From the NCBI RefSeq assembly GCF_028583425.1, contig NC_072794.1, forward strand, positions 24,735,232 to 24,799,231: a DNA stretch of 64,000 nt, in the 5' to 3' direction. A program made the translations under genes and the position numbers. Source of the DNA: Eublepharis macularius (taxonomy: Eukaryota > Chordata > Lepidosauria > Squamata > Eublepharidae). The notes under the pieces are model-generated. The model did not search any database, was not told the origin of the DNA, and saw nothing but the letters and a program-made list of their open reading frames with translations. Shown here piece by piece: positions 23,020 to 35,035 of this stretch (position 1 is its first letter; each line of letters starts with the position of its first letter).

Positions 23020-23620
23020 CTCTAGTAGGGATCCCAGACCCCTGGTGGGGGCGGGGGATTCCCCGGCCCCGCTCCCCCCACCCCGCCCCACCGGCGGGGG
23101 GGCGTGCACCTTCCCTGCGGGCTCCCCCATGGTGCTGTGCGCTCCCGTGCGCAGCAGCCACCGGGATTGGGCCCGTTTTGGCTCGAATCAGGGACGCTGC
23201 AGAGCATAGGAGTGCTTCTGTGCTCCGCAGCGCCTGAAAACGGGCCCGATCCATGGCAAAACAGGCTCATTTTCGGGAGCTGCGGAGTGCAGGAGAGCTC
23301 CTGTGCTTCGCAGAGCCCCCAAACGGGCCAGTTCTGCCGCGGATCGGGCCCATTTTCAGGCGCTGCAGAGCACAGGAGCGCTCCTGTGTTCTGCAGCATC
23401 TCAAAAACAGGCCTGTTTCAGTGCAGATCAGGCCCGTTTTGAGCCCCTGCAGAGCCTGGATGTTCTCCCAGGGGCTGCGCAATGACGTCACTTCTGAAGT
23501 GATGTCATCGCGCCTGTGGGGTCGCGCGTATGTGCTTTGTGCGCATGCACCCCTCTCCCCCAAGGTAAGTGCCAGGCCCCTATCCCCCGCCCACAGGTTG
23601 AGGGGGCCTAGCGACCCTAC
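23020..23620. repeat. GC-rich reiterated repeat (GCAGAGCACAGGAGC units)
   Basis: Several diverged units of roughly 60 bp share GGGCCCGTTTT, GCTGCAGAGCACAGGAG and CTCCTGTGTTCTGCAGC. They are framed by a G/C-run segment and AAGGTAAGTGCCAGGCCCC. A relative with A/T-shifted units lies at 37910-38420. Open frames in it arise from the periodicity and are not genes. Confidence 0.65.
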
Positions 23621-24995
23621 ACTCTAGCTTTCTATACTCTGTATTATCTAGGCCAGTGGTTCCCCACATGATGCCCAGGATACGTGTCCAGATGTCCGCT
23701 TGCTCTTTCCCCAAAACAGAACCACATCAACGCAAAGAGACAAGTCTGTCTTTCTTCCACTCAGCTGAAGCCAGAGATTCTCGAGAAGGGCCTGGGAGGT
23801 ACCACCTTTTTGTCTGTAGGGATCACCCCTTTGAAAACAGCTTCAGACCGGACCCTGCCCCCTGGCAGTCATTTTAGGATGGGTCCTACCAACCCTTTGG
23901 CAGACGTTCTATTGTGGCTTTCAAAATTCCAAATGTGCTAAGAGGTTGGTTACCCCTGATCTAGGTGACCTACTAGCCTATCATGCGGCAAAGGAGAGGA
24001 GGGCATTGTGGGGCAACTGGTTTCTGTAGCTTTAGCATAATGTGTGTTGATTGGGGGACATGGTTTCTTTCTCATTTGTTCATGCTGCATGCTAGAATTC
24101 TGTTGCCCTAGTAACGCACAAGGAACCTCAGTAGGAGTATAAGGTAATAAAATCGGGAGAGCTTGCACCTCATGTGAAAGCAAAAGCCATCAAGTGTTAG
24201 GGCATATATAGCAATGAACATTGAAAAGTACCTTTGGCATATGATACTCACTCTGCAGCTTGTGGAGAGACCTATTTCAACTTCCATCAACCAAAAGACT
24301 TCTATTCTTGGCATGAGACCAGCACCTTAGAAAGCCTGTCAGCTTACCCAATCCTCTGGTGGCAGCTGTTTCAAGGTGGAAACCTTCTGTCCACAAGCCC
24401 TACCAGGCAAGGGCCTTGCCCACTTCCCTGAAACACAGGGCATGTGCCGCATTGGAGAACAGTGCTCAGAAGAGCCCTGTGTGACTCCCGAAGCCGCTGA
24501 GCATGACTGTGTTAGACCATCAGTCCATCTAGAATGTTTCTGTCCCTTCTGATTGGCAGCAGCCCATCTCAGCTCTAGTACAACCTCAGCCACTACCACC
24601 ACCACCCCACGCCACCTTTCTGTTGTGGTTATAAAAGCATCGGCCTAATACACTCCAATGCACATCTAATGAAATCAGCTCTGACTTATGAAAGCTTATG
24701 CTAGAATAAATATTGTTGGTCTTTACCCTTCCACCAGTCTTCTCTTTTCGGCTCCTGCTACGTTGACCCACCTGGAGCTCTTGTACATAAGAATCTTGTT
24801 ATTGGAAATGTCAAAGACTGAACCAGGGAACTCACGCATACACAGCTGGTGTCCTGCTACAGAGCCATGGGTTCTCTGCATTCTCATCCTTTTCTCTTTT
24901 AGTTGGCTGCATACATAATATAATACCAAGGAAAGGACGAGGACCTGCCGCAGTAACAATCCACAGGCCTTACGTTCTTAAAGTGCACCGTGCAA
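23621..24995. other. Mostly unique DNA
   Basis: A half copy of the AAGCTTTCG family (ATGAAAGCTTATGCTAGAAT) lies at 24675-24722. No gene supported. Confidence 0.35.
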
Positions 24996-24999
24996 CAAA

Positions 25000-25470
25000 G
25001 TTATAATTTTAGAAAGTTATATTTCATGTATATAAAGGGCAAGGTGCTCACTCAGTAATAAATAACAATAAATAGACAAGAATAAATACAAAGTTCACAT
25101 CCAATTCTCATAAATATACCAATTCACTTCTCAAATCCTGTTTCCGGGAAGTATACTTCTACTCCCAGACTGTAAGGAATTATTTCATCAAAGTGGAGAC
25201 TTGGAGTCAACAGGTAAGTCTATCATTAATATTGTCCATGAGAAAATCTTCTAAGAGTATGAAAGTCTTTTTTATCCCTTTTCAGGAGCAAATCCAGTCA
25301 AGGGGAGGGTTCCAACACGGCAGACCCCTCCCAGGTAGGAGAATCCACAAAAGGACATCCAAGTCTCACAGGGAAGAGAATCCACAGCCGCCAAAGTACG
25401 CTCAACAGGGTGCAAGCTATACTTCTGTTTTGGATGGGCTTTTTCAAGAGCGTTCAAAAACAACAGTTGT
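25000..25470. repeat. Unclassified repeat-like segment
   Basis: GAGGGTTCCAACACGGCAGA, CCCTCCCAGGTAGGAGAATC and a repeated AGAATCCACA motif look like an interspersed repeat, but I cannot name the family. Confidence 0.3.
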
Positions 25471-25529
25471 CTTCAGCTCCAGCTGGTCAATAATGTTTCT
25501 GACTTCTCTAACCCGAAATGGGAACCCAG

Positions 25530-25672
25530 ATACGCAGAGGTGGTTTGCCATTGCCTTCTTCTGCATAGAAATTTGGTGGTCTCTGATCCAAATACTGTCC
25601 ATGGCTGATCATCCTTTCCTCCCAAGCTCTGATGAGCCTGGGCCAAGCTGGGTATGGGGACTGTTGAAACAT
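25530..25672 (-). repeat. 5S-rRNA-derived SINE, diverged
   Basis: CAGAGGTGGTTTGCCATTGC, then GGTGGTCTCTGATCCAAATA and CTGATGAGCCTGGGCCAAG align with the family at 37010-37190. Confidence 0.65.
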
Positions 25673-25889
25673 TAACTCCCCCCGCCCATTATTCACCACT
25701 TTAAGTGATGATTGCAGTTATCAATTGATTGTTATGATGTTGGGAACATCGGTATTGGAAAAAATCATCCAACTCAGCTCAGTTATTCACTGAGGCTTCA
25801 CCCACACATCTATGCTACAGCAATCACTCGTCTCCTGGGTTGTGTTGTCTACATAGGATAATCCAGTTGCAAATGATTGCTATAGTACA

Positions 25890-26151
25890 ATAACAACAAC
25901 AACAACAACAACATTTGATTTATATACCTCCCTTCAGGACAACTTAATGCCCACTCAGAGCAGTTTACAAAGTATGTCATTGTTATCCCCACAACAAAAC
26001 ACCCTGTGAGGTGGGTGGGGCTGAGAGAGCTCCAGAGAGCTGTGACTAGCCCAAGGTCACCCAGCTGGCTTCCAGTGGAGGAGTGGGGAATCAATCCTGG
26101 CTCTCCAGATTAGAGTCCCGTGCTCTTAACCACTACACCAAACTGGCTCTC
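25890..26151 (-). repeat. tRNA-derived SINE, near full length
   Basis: Minus-strand copy with the complete head (GAGAGCCAGTTTGGTGTAG) and a (GTT)n end. Confidence 0.9.
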
Positions 26152-27420
26152 AATGATAATGCAATCTCCAACAACATGGAGAGGTACCCTAAGACCTGAT
26201 CTTGTTATAGGGTTGCTAACTCTGGGTTGTGAAATTTCTGGAAGTTTTGCTATAATATCTTTGTAAAAACTATTTTTGTAAAAAACTATTTATTGGATCG
26301 AATGTAGGAGTATTAATGAATTTATAACCTTGCATTATAGACTAGAATGTGATGTATATGAATTGAGTTCCACTGAGCACTGCGCACTTTACAAAATACA
26401 CAAAAAAATTTATTTAATCTATCGGTACTATCAGTTTGGATCCTCTGGTGTGGTTTTCCACTGTTGGCTTGGTGCTTTAGCAGAGGTTGGCTTGCTAGCT
26501 TGTGAGTTGACCCACCTGAAGGTTGGCAGCCCTGTCTTGCCAAATACCTCTTTTGCTGCCCCTTTGGCTGTTGTGGTGTATATTTGTATTCCCAGACAAC
26601 CTCTTCCTGCAAACAAACAGCATGTTATTCAAGCCACCTGGATAATAAGGATGCTACCGTATCTCTTGCAGGTGTCCATTACAAAATGCCTTCAGACATT
26701 TGCCCTTTGCACTGAGGTAACTCAAGGACACTTGAAGGTGTCCTCTACAACTCTGGTGAGCTAGCTGAGCCCAGCATCCCTGTGAAATTTTGTTTCTGCA
26801 CTCCATGGTACTTCCCACCCACTTTTCATTTCCTTCCTATGCTTCCACTACAACAGGTTCTTGTTTCAAAGCTCTGCTCGCTCATTCCCTTGGACAGACT
26901 TCATATTTTTTTTTTACATATTTCATCTCTTCCTCCTCTGCAAAACCGAGAGTGGGTGATGAAAGCTTCGTTTGGAGGAGAATGTATTTCTGTGCTTTAC
27001 CGCTTGCTGTAACAACGTCACATTTGCTGAAGCTCCCATCACGCACTTCCAGTATTGTTTGGATGCTAAACTCAAGGCCTTTGGGACGGGGTGGGTGGGG
27101 GCTGAACGCAACCCCTTATCTTCCTACAGAAGAGGAAGGGGGGCTTCAGATGTAGGAGGCATCACAAGTGGAGACCTCCTGTTACAGAGGCTTACCTGCT
27201 GCGTCACTGAAAAATTAGAGACTCCATAGGTCTCGACCACACACTGAATTTGTGGGAGGGTCCTCACCCACGTGCATCTCCACGTGTTAAATTACCATCC
27301 GCTGGAGACCACGTGCTCCAAGGATTTGTCATGACTGCCACTCTGAGCAGGGCCTTTGCATCTCCACAGCGGTTGAATCTCTCTTACTACAAGCCCCCAC
27401 TTAAGTTTTCTTTCTGACTC
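26152..27420. other. Unique DNA, nothing recognised
   Basis: Overlapping open frames near 26330-26764 and 26790-27155 have no family signature. No gene supported. Confidence 0.35.
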
Positions 27421-27489
27421 CCCTTTTTTATTTTCTAATGGTATTTGCTTCATAATGTCTCATACTTAATGTTGCTGGCAGGGGGTTTG

Positions 27490-28185
27490 GCTTGTTGAAT
27501 GCGACTGTTACCGGGTTGCCACGGCTGCCAGGTGTCCAGTTTTCCCCCAGACAGTATTTTTTTCTTGGACTGTCTGGGAGAAACCAGGTTAAAATACTGG
27601 ATATATAAATGTCTGGTATTTTTGTGCATGGGGGAGAAGCAGCTGGTCGCTGGTGTGTACGAGCTGGCAGAAGGCCTTCCAGCACCACCTTTGCCTCCTA
27701 CTTTTACCCCTATCCCCTCCTTCCAGGGCTGAGATGTGGCAGGCCAGCCCACTCGGCCTTCTGAGTGCCAGGAAGTGACCAGTGATGACACCACTTCCTG
27801 AAGAAGTCACATTCGGTAGAGCCAATATTTTTTGAGATGCCATCTGGCAACCCTAGACACCTGACAACCTTTCAAAGGGGGAAGCCCCTGGCTATGTACT
27901 CTGAACAGCATGCAAGGTGCTGCAAAACTGCTATCAAACTTCCCCTGAGACACCTTGAGCAGATGTTGGGAGAAAAAGTGAGGGTTACCGATCTCCAGGT
28001 GAGGCCTAGCATTCTCTCAGAATGGTCTCCAGACTACAGAGATCTGTTCTGGAGGAAGTGGCAGCTTTGCGGGGTGGACTGTATGGACTTACATCTCTGC
28101 TGAGCTCTCTTCCCAAACCCCACCCTCCCAAGGAACCACCCCTAAATCTCCATGAACTTCCCAAGCTGGAACTGGCAGGCGCAGA
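27490..28185. repeat. Mosaic of dispersed repeat pieces
   Basis: Includes GGTTGCCACGGCTGCCAGGT, GCCATCTGGCAACCCTAG and GATCTCCAGGTGAGGCCTAG type segments related to the GGTTGGCAACC repeat. No coding potential recognised. Confidence 0.35.
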
Positions 28186-28464
28186 AATGGAATACAGTCT
28201 TGAATAAATGAATGCATCTTGAAAGGCAGCAGGTACGGCACAGCGCTGCGGGCCATCAGCAACTTTGCATCACAAGAGTGTCCCTCCTCCTTACTTCTGT
28301 CAGCCAAAGGAAAGGAGCCAAGAAATGGGCATGGCTGGAGAGCCATATATAAAAGGCAGAGGCAGGCTGAGGAAATCTGGGACTCCTTGAGTTGGAGAGG
28401 GTGCTGGGAGTGCTGGAAGAGGAAGAACTAGCTGCTCTTCACCCCCTCTGCTACGGTTGCAAGG

Positions 28465-28608
28465 GCAGAGTTTGGAGTGGTGAACCTCAGTGGGATATAA
28501 TGCCATAGAGCCCACCTTCCAAAACAGCCATTTTCTCCAGAGGAACCGATCTCTGTGGCCTGGAGATCAGTTGTAATTCCGGGAGATCCTGGAGGCTGGC
28601 AACCCTAA
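28465..28608 (+). repeat. Dispersed repeat ending GGCTGGCAACCCTA
   Basis: GGATATAATGCCATAGAGCC, CCATTTTCTCCAGAGGAACC, GGAGATCAGTTGTAATTCC and GGAGGCTGGCAACCC form a near-complete copy. Confidence 0.7.
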
Positions 28609-31095
28609 GCATGTGCAAAGCATGCGCGCCCGTGGACTCTACCGATGACCTCATTTGTGTGACAATGTTGCTTCCACTGTATGGCCAAATTGGGACAATT
28701 TTTAAAGAAAATCGGAAGCAATAGCGTTGCACTGGAAATGGCATCATCAGTAGGGGCCGTGAGCATGCACGTGCCCGTTTCGACGTGTCTCCAAAGCCTG
28801 CCTCTTCCCAGCGGGTAGAGGCGGGAATCACTGGGAGTCTGCCTGACACTGGTGGGCACCTGGTAAGCCTTCCCTCCACTCTGGCCAAGACCCAAGAAGT
28901 TTGGGGTTTGTCCCTCACTACCATCTTTCCCTTGCCTAGTAACAGCCCAATGCAGTGCCCCATTCAAGAGATAACTGAGGTGTCAGTCAGGCTGTAGCCA
29001 AGCAATCATCTTCCTCCCTCAGAAAGGGCAAAATAAATTGTCACACCCCACTGGGTTTGGAAGCAAAGGAGAACCAATAGGAGAAGCCGCAAACAGGGTG
29101 ATCAAGACCAAAATTCTCAACCTGATCTCAGATTTCATGTTTGCTTGTTAAAATTACGGACAGACACACAGAGTAGTCCTCCTGAACAACTGCAGTAGAA
29201 GAAGGCATGTGAATCAAATGATTTCCCCCCTCTGGTATGTATCCCTTGGCCTAGTGTTTCTTCAACAATGGTCCAGGGATCCCCAGAGGTCTGTGAGGGG
29301 ACTCCACTTTGTAAGGAAAACACGCTCTCTTTATGCCATCGGGATGACAGGAAAAATAGAAACAGATACTGCTCAGTTTTCTAGTGATGGAGGCAGGGTC
29401 TCTGCACCTAAGGAGAAGACGACTGAATTGGCTCCCCTCCCTCTTTTGAATGGCAACAGCTCGTAAAAGTGCCCTCACTCACACCCAGAAAACACACTGA
29501 TTGGCTGCTGGGAACCAACTGTTGAACTCGAGGATATGTGATTGGTTTAGTGGCATCAACAAGTTACAGTCCGAATGGAGTCATCTCTGTTACTTCAGAT
29601 TCAACACTGAACTGGTTTTCACTTCATTTTCAGATGCAACAGATTGGAGAATAGGGATAGAGAGATGTCACTCTCCATCCTTAGGAAATGGCTGAGAGAT
29701 GACAGATGCTTCTATGGAGCATGAATGGCTTGGCACACACAGTATAAAAAGGGACTACTGGGCACACTGTAGGCTGTAGAAAGAGAGGAGAGGCAGGCTT
29801 GGAAGACCACAGATTTTTTGAAATTAAAAAATTTAGTGTCCTTGGGTTGTTTTAGAACCACTGCCTAACTTCTGACAGCTTGTTTGGCATATTTTGAGCC
29901 ACATCAAACCTGCCTAATCAAGGAGTCTGTCTTCAGAGTCCAGATGAGTAGCTGCTAGAAGCACTGGACAGCTTCATCTGTAGAATTCCTTCCTGGCATC
30001 TGTTTGCCTAGCACCTCTTCTCTTAAAATGTTAGTCACCTGAAGAAGAGACCTTAATTTCCCCAGGCCTTTGGTGATAATTAATGTTATCTATGTTGGTT
30101 CTCTTGTCCCCACCCCACCCCACACAGTGGCCTCAGTTTCTGGTCTTTGATTTATTATTCTGGAGCATTTTTTAAAAAGGTTGATGGTACCTTTGAATAC
30201 CAGGTTGGTTTGATTGTATTTTGCGATCATTTTTGGGACTGCCTCAAGAATCCTAGTTATGAGGATTGTTTTAAATAAAGAGCTGTGACTGCAGTTGTCT
30301 AGGCTAGCCTTGAATCTCTGGGCTATGACTGTTTCTGTTATTAAAAACCATTACACACCTCTGAAAGTGAAAGGGGATAATTTTCTAATTCACAGCCTCT
30401 TTCCTTGTTTCCACACACCCAGACTTCAACTCAGGCAAGATTTGTTGTTGCATAATGCAGAATATGTTTGGGGAAGACAGGCAAAACACAGCCCTCCTCT
30501 AGGCATGATTCCACAGGTAGGGCTTTCTTCCTGAAAAATGCACCTTGTAAGGGTGGTGTACCCCTCAAAGGTTACTAACCACGATCTGACCCCAAAGCCT
30601 TCATCTACTGTTATCTATAAATCTCTTCTGCTTTAGATCTCCAGCGTGCTGGATTTGCTTTCGGGGAAAGCATGAGTGGGCGCCCTGGGGACAGATCTGG
30701 CCTGCAATCAATGTGTTTGCCAACTCTCACTCACCGTATGGCCCCCTCAGGCTCTGCCGTCAGTGGAAGGATAGACCGAGTACTGAAATCTCTTCCCCCG
30801 GCGCCTCGCTTATGTGGCACAAAGCCTGCCAGGCCTGCCCACATTATAGCATTGTTAAAAAATGACTAGAATAGAATGAAATGTCAAATTATGTAAGTAC
30901 AGGATCTAGTACAAAGCACTTTATGGAGGCAGGGCAGCCTGCAGTTAACGTGGAGGCAGGTGCTGTGGAAATGATGTGCCCACACACTGCCTAGTCCACA
31001 ATGCCTGCTTGGTTGATGGAAGGTTGGCCACAATACCAGGATTTCTTGAAAGTAGTCATTGTATCAAAACATTGCCTCGTATGCTTGGAACCGAG
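28609..31095. other. Mostly unique DNA
   Basis: No gene, RNA or clear repeat was recognised, apart from short LINE-like A/T-rich stretches near 30160-30290. Confidence 0.3.
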
Positions 31096-31099
31096 TTGC

Positions 31100-31190
31100 T
31101 GAAAGAGGTGAGGGGCCGTAACTCAGTAGGGGAGCGTATGGGGTGCATGCAGAAGGTCCAATGTTTAGCCCAAGTAGAGTCTGGCGCCTG
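31100..31190 (+). repeat. Partial tRNA-Ala-like SINE
   Basis: GGGGCCGTAACTCAGTAGG and GGTGCATGCAGAAGGTCC match the head of the SINE at 10592-10800; the body is missing. Confidence 0.55.
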
Positions 31191-31324
31191 GCAGGTAGTG
31201 GCTGTCCTAACCAGGGCCAAATTAAGTTTATGTTTATGGCAAGTTTAAGAGGCCCAATAACATTATCCTCAAAAGGCTTTAAAAAAATAAGAGACTTCTC
31301 AAAATTTACTTCCCTACGCTGTAG

Positions 31325-31535
31325 TTTTGCTCTGACATGGATGGCCCAGACTAGCTTGATCTCAGAAGCTAAAGAGGGTTGGCCCTGGTTAGTTCTTGGA
31401 TGGAAGACACCACCAAGGAAGTCTAGGATCATTACACAGAGGCAGGCAATGGCAAACCACCTTGGAATGTTGCTTGCCTTGAAAACTGTATAGAGTCGTA
31501 AAAGTGAGTTGCATCTTGGCAGCACTTTACACACT
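31325..31535 (+). repeat. 5S-rRNA-derived SINE
   Basis: CTAGCTTGATCTCAGAAGCT, GGTTGGCCCTGGTTAGTTCT and TGGATGGAAGACACC match the 5S rRNA internal promoter region. The body GGCAATGGCAAACCACC, then GCCTTGAAAACTG and a final GCAGCACTTTAC follow. Confidence 0.85.
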
Positions 31536-31539
31536 CACA

Positions 31540-32537
31540 TAAACCGTGGTTTATTTAGCTTGTACATAAATCCAGTTCTGGTCCTAACTCTTGCAGTAGG
31601 TATGTTCGAAAGTCGTCCCAGCAGGAACCTTCCCGGCAGAGGTGTGCAAACAGCTTCCAGAAAGAGAAGGGAAAAGAAAGATGCAGCCGAGACAGTAATG
31701 TGGGTCCCAGTGCAAAAGTTAACAGGAGGTTGATAAATGCTCTTCCGTTTGTCCTGCTTTCACAAGTCCACCCCATCTCCCTATAACTGCAGTCAAGTCA
31801 CACCAGCTCAAGATGCAGTCTGAAAAGGGTACCTCCTGGGGGAATTATTCAAACAGCACTCTCAGCTACAGGTACTCTTACAATTCTTACCATCTCAAGC
31901 TGGTCCTATTTCCTTTTGTTTTTGTTTCCACTTATGAAGGCTAACGTTCCAGGCCTCAAATCCTTTTCTCCACAGTGTTCCCAGGGAAGTAAATTATATT
32001 TAGGGCTCATCTCTCTTTTATTCTCCCTCTCCTTCTCTCCCCTGACATTTCCTCCAGCACACATGTCTCTCCCCAGGAGGACAATTTGGCTGTTTTTGTT
32101 ACAAGTGTTCAGAACTTCTTACAAACTGTATGTAATCTTTTAGCCTTACAATTGCTGCTGTGTGAAACAGCTCCTTGCATTTGTGGTGATTGCCACTGCG
32201 AGGAAGAAATTCTCATTGCCAGCATCCCCCGATTGACATTGACAATGACAAGGTTAACCACGCAATATCCCAAACTGGAGTTCACTCTTCCTTAGCAGTT
32301 GATGGTTCTGGAAACTCCAGGATCTTTTCCGTAAACTTATGACACCACAACCCGATTTTTCGGGGTAGCGCAGGTCACCATTTAGAACTGTTATCCTGTC
32401 GCTCAGATCTTAAAAAAGTTTAGTCAGAAGTAAATTCCATTCTCATGAACAGTAAGTGTGCTCAGGATTGGACCCTGGCAATCTAACTATATACTTAGTC
32501 AAATAAGTATGGTTTGGGATTGTCCCTATAATCTATA
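31540..32537. other. Unique DNA, nothing recognised
   Basis: No gene supported. Confidence 0.35.
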
Positions 32538-32545
32538 GTTTTATT

Positions 32546-32784
32546 CAGGGTTTTTTTTCTGGTAAAAGAGGTGATGGAACTCAGTGGGTTGCCCTTGGAG
32601 AAAATGGTTACATGGCTGGTGGACCTGCCCCCTGATCTCCAGACAGAGGGGAGTTTAGATTGCCGTCCGTGCATCTAAACTCCCCTCTGTCTGGAGATCA
32701 GGGGGCGGGGCCACCAGCCATGTGACCATTTTCAAGAGGTTCCGGAACTCCGTTCCACTGCGTTCCTGCTGAAAAAAAGCCCTG
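32546..32784. mobile_element. hAT-type MITE with 8-bp target duplication
   Basis: 239 bp with inverted ends CAGGGTTTTTTTTC and GAAAAAAAGCCCTG. It is a near-complete palindrome with arms of about 100 bp sharing CCAGACAGAGGGGAGTTTAGA and its inverse. It is flanked by a perfect 8-bp direct repeat GTTTTATT (32538-32545 and 32785-32792), the target-site length of hAT transposons. A second copy lies at 40207-40461. It encodes no protein and would need a transposase in trans. Confidence 0.9.
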
Positions 32785-33354
32785 GTTTTATTTATAGTGA
32801 CCAAATACAAGAGAAAATGGAGCAGCTATATCTTTAACAGTTGTGTAGGAGGAGAATACCAGGACTGAGCGGCCTCTGAGCTTACTGTGCCTATACGTAC
32901 CATCCACAGAACCATCAGAGGCCAAGAACTCTTCCCACACTATTAAGCCATGGTTGAGAAGGGCCCTTGGATCTTCCGGAGCCAACTTTCAAAGCCCAAG
33001 TATTTGATTTGGGCTCTGAAAATGGAGTTCAAGAAACCAGAGGCTCAAATTAACGCAGCAACCAGCCCTGGTCCCATATTGAACCAGTTCCCATGGCTAG
33101 TTGTATGCTATGCTCCCATTCCTACAAATGTCCGTTTATCAATCTCTTCTCCTAGGCAACGTGTTTCGATTGCTCTAGACTAACTAGAAGAGATGCTGGG
33201 GATGGCTCCTTTCTCCCTTGCCCGTCTCTGCTTAATAATGAACTGGATGCCTAATCCAATTTTAGACCGCCAGGTTGCAACTCCCCAAAAAAACAGGTGA
33301 AAGAAAAGCCACAACTACTTCTGTTTTATGCTAAGTTTCATCATCTTGCTTGAC

Positions 33355-33515
33355 CGCAGGTTAGGGGTGCTAACTCCAGGTTTGGAAATTCCTAGAGAAT
33401 TGGGGCTGGTTCCAATGCAGCCATTTTCTCCTGGGAAACTGACCTCTGTAGACTGGAGATTAGCTCCAGTTCTGGGAGATCTCCAGACCTTACGTAGAGG
33501 CTGGCAAACCTAATT
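33355..33515 (+). repeat. Dispersed repeat (GGCTGGCAAACCTAA end)
   Basis: CCATTTTCTCCTGGGAAAC, TGGAGATTAGCTCCAGTTC and GAGGCTGGCAAACCTAA show another copy of the 28465 family. Confidence 0.65.
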
Positions 33516-34009
33516 TTACTATTCCTTATTCTTTGAACATGCAAAACCCACACTGCTTTTCCTGCATTACAGATAGCCTTCCTGAAGTACCTGTGTTACA
33601 GCCCTGGTTATTCTATACTTAAGGTTTCTCCCTCCCAAGATCTATTATTAAGATGAAGGATCTGCATTCCATTGTCATGCAGATGACTCTCCAATACAGA
33701 TTGCATGCCCCTATCTATCACGGTGACTCAGTTCCTTGTCAGCTTGAGTGAGAGAGCAAACCAAAGAGCTAAGGACTGGAAGCAAGGGAAACCTACTGAA
33801 TGGGAGGGGGTCTAATTGCTGAATCGAGCCACTGACTGCTCTTCCCCTGCTTCATATATTATAAGCAAGATTTCCAAAAGGGTCTCATGTTTGGTTGGGG
33901 GTGGTGGAGGTGGAAGGACGAACTGTGAAAGGATGGCTTGGGGTGGAGCCCCAAGGCAATTGAAGCAGTTCTAAATGGTCACCCATCTGCAGTCTCCATA
34001 TTTTTATCC

Positions 34010-34215
34010 TGGAGGGGGTGTGGCTCAGTGGAATTGCATCTGCTTGGCATGCAGAAGGTCCCAGGTTCAATCCCTGGCATCTCCAGTTAAAAGGACCCAT
34101 AGAGGTGATGTGAAAGAGCCCTGCCTGAGGCCCTGAAGAGCCGCTGCTGGTCTGAGCAAGCAATACTGACCCTGATGGGCCAAAAGTCTGATTCAGTATA
34201 AGGCGGATCCATGCG
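34010..34215 (+). repeat. tRNA-Ala-like SINE
   Basis: GTGTGGCTCAGTGGAATTGC, CTTGGCATGCAGAAGGTCC and GGTTCAATCCCTGGC form the head; CTGATTCAGTATAAGGCGG ends the body. Same family as 10592-10800. Confidence 0.85.
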
Positions 34216-34426
34216 TTCAGGCGTGAAAAGCTCAAGATCAGCTCTATGTGGAATTCCTGTTGATTTTCAGAACAACGCCAGGGGACAGGGTAGAGTTGAT
34301 GGTCATGTGACTGCTAATTTCTTTTCCTTTGTGATCAGCTACCAGCCAGGCACTTCCGAGCATGAACAGGCCTACCAAGCGCCATTGTTTAGCTAAGTTT
34401 ATTGACTGATTCTGTCATGCACTCCA

Positions 34427-34776
34427 TAAAGGGCTCCCGGATGAGCCCTTTATTTAGAGGAGCCTCGTGGTGCAGAGTGGTAAGCTGCAGTACTGCAGCC
34501 CAAGCTCTGCTCATGACCTGAGTTCAATCCTGGCGGAAACTTGGTTGAGTCAGCCTTCCGAGGTCCATCTGCCCCCGCCATGCCTGAGGAGTTAGAGTTT
34601 CACCAACCCACATCTCCACCCTTTTCTTACCTTGTGTACGGTGGGCAGGGAAAGGGGGAAGGGTGCCCCATCTGGAATGCTGATATCTGAGATGTTTATT
34701 GGTTTTATCTATTGTACCTTATTTATGATTGTAACCCACCCTGAGCCTGCTTGCGGGGAGGGAGGGCTAAAAATCT

Positions 34777-34817
<41 letters not shown>

Positions 34818-34961
34818 ACCCAGTTTCCTGGGGGTAAAGTATAAATGACTAGGGAAAGCAATGGCAAACAACCCCGTAACAAAAAGTCTGCCAAGAAAAT
34901 GTCATGATGCGATGTCCCCCATTGGTCAGTAATGACTTGGTGCTTGCACCTTTACCTTTTA
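34427..34961 (+). repeat. SINE interrupted by a LINE tail, with flanking duplication
   Basis: The SINE head (GAGGAGCCTCGTGGTGCAG ... CCTTCCGAGGTC, to 34565) and body (AATGAGTACCCAGTTTCCTG ... GGTGCTTGCACC, from about 34810) are separated by a LINE 3' end (CCACCCTGAGCCTGCTTGCG, then (AATC)n). The whole is bounded by TCATGCACTCCA at 34415-34426 and 34962-34973. A small hairpin (AAAGGGCTC/GAGCCCTTT) precedes the head. Confidence 0.8.
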
Positions 34962-35035
34962 TCATGCACTCCAGGGTCATCCTTCTATTGTGCACGAACG
35001 TCCTGACATAGGATCCCTATGTAAAATGGCTTTAA

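Noticed and set aside
22958..23627. Overlapping open frames on both strands in the GC-rich block
   Set aside because: Caused by periodic GC-rich repeat units with few stops; no conserved domain.
26330..26764. 144-codon plus-strand frame
   Set aside because: No domain, no regulatory context and competing frames on the other strand.
31325..31400. Possible 5S rRNA gene
   Set aside because: Only part of the 5S sequence is present, diverged and joined to a SINE body.
34780..34809. CRISPR-like regular repeats
   Set aside because: Simple (AATC)n microsatellite at a LINE tail; no spacers and the genome is vertebrate.
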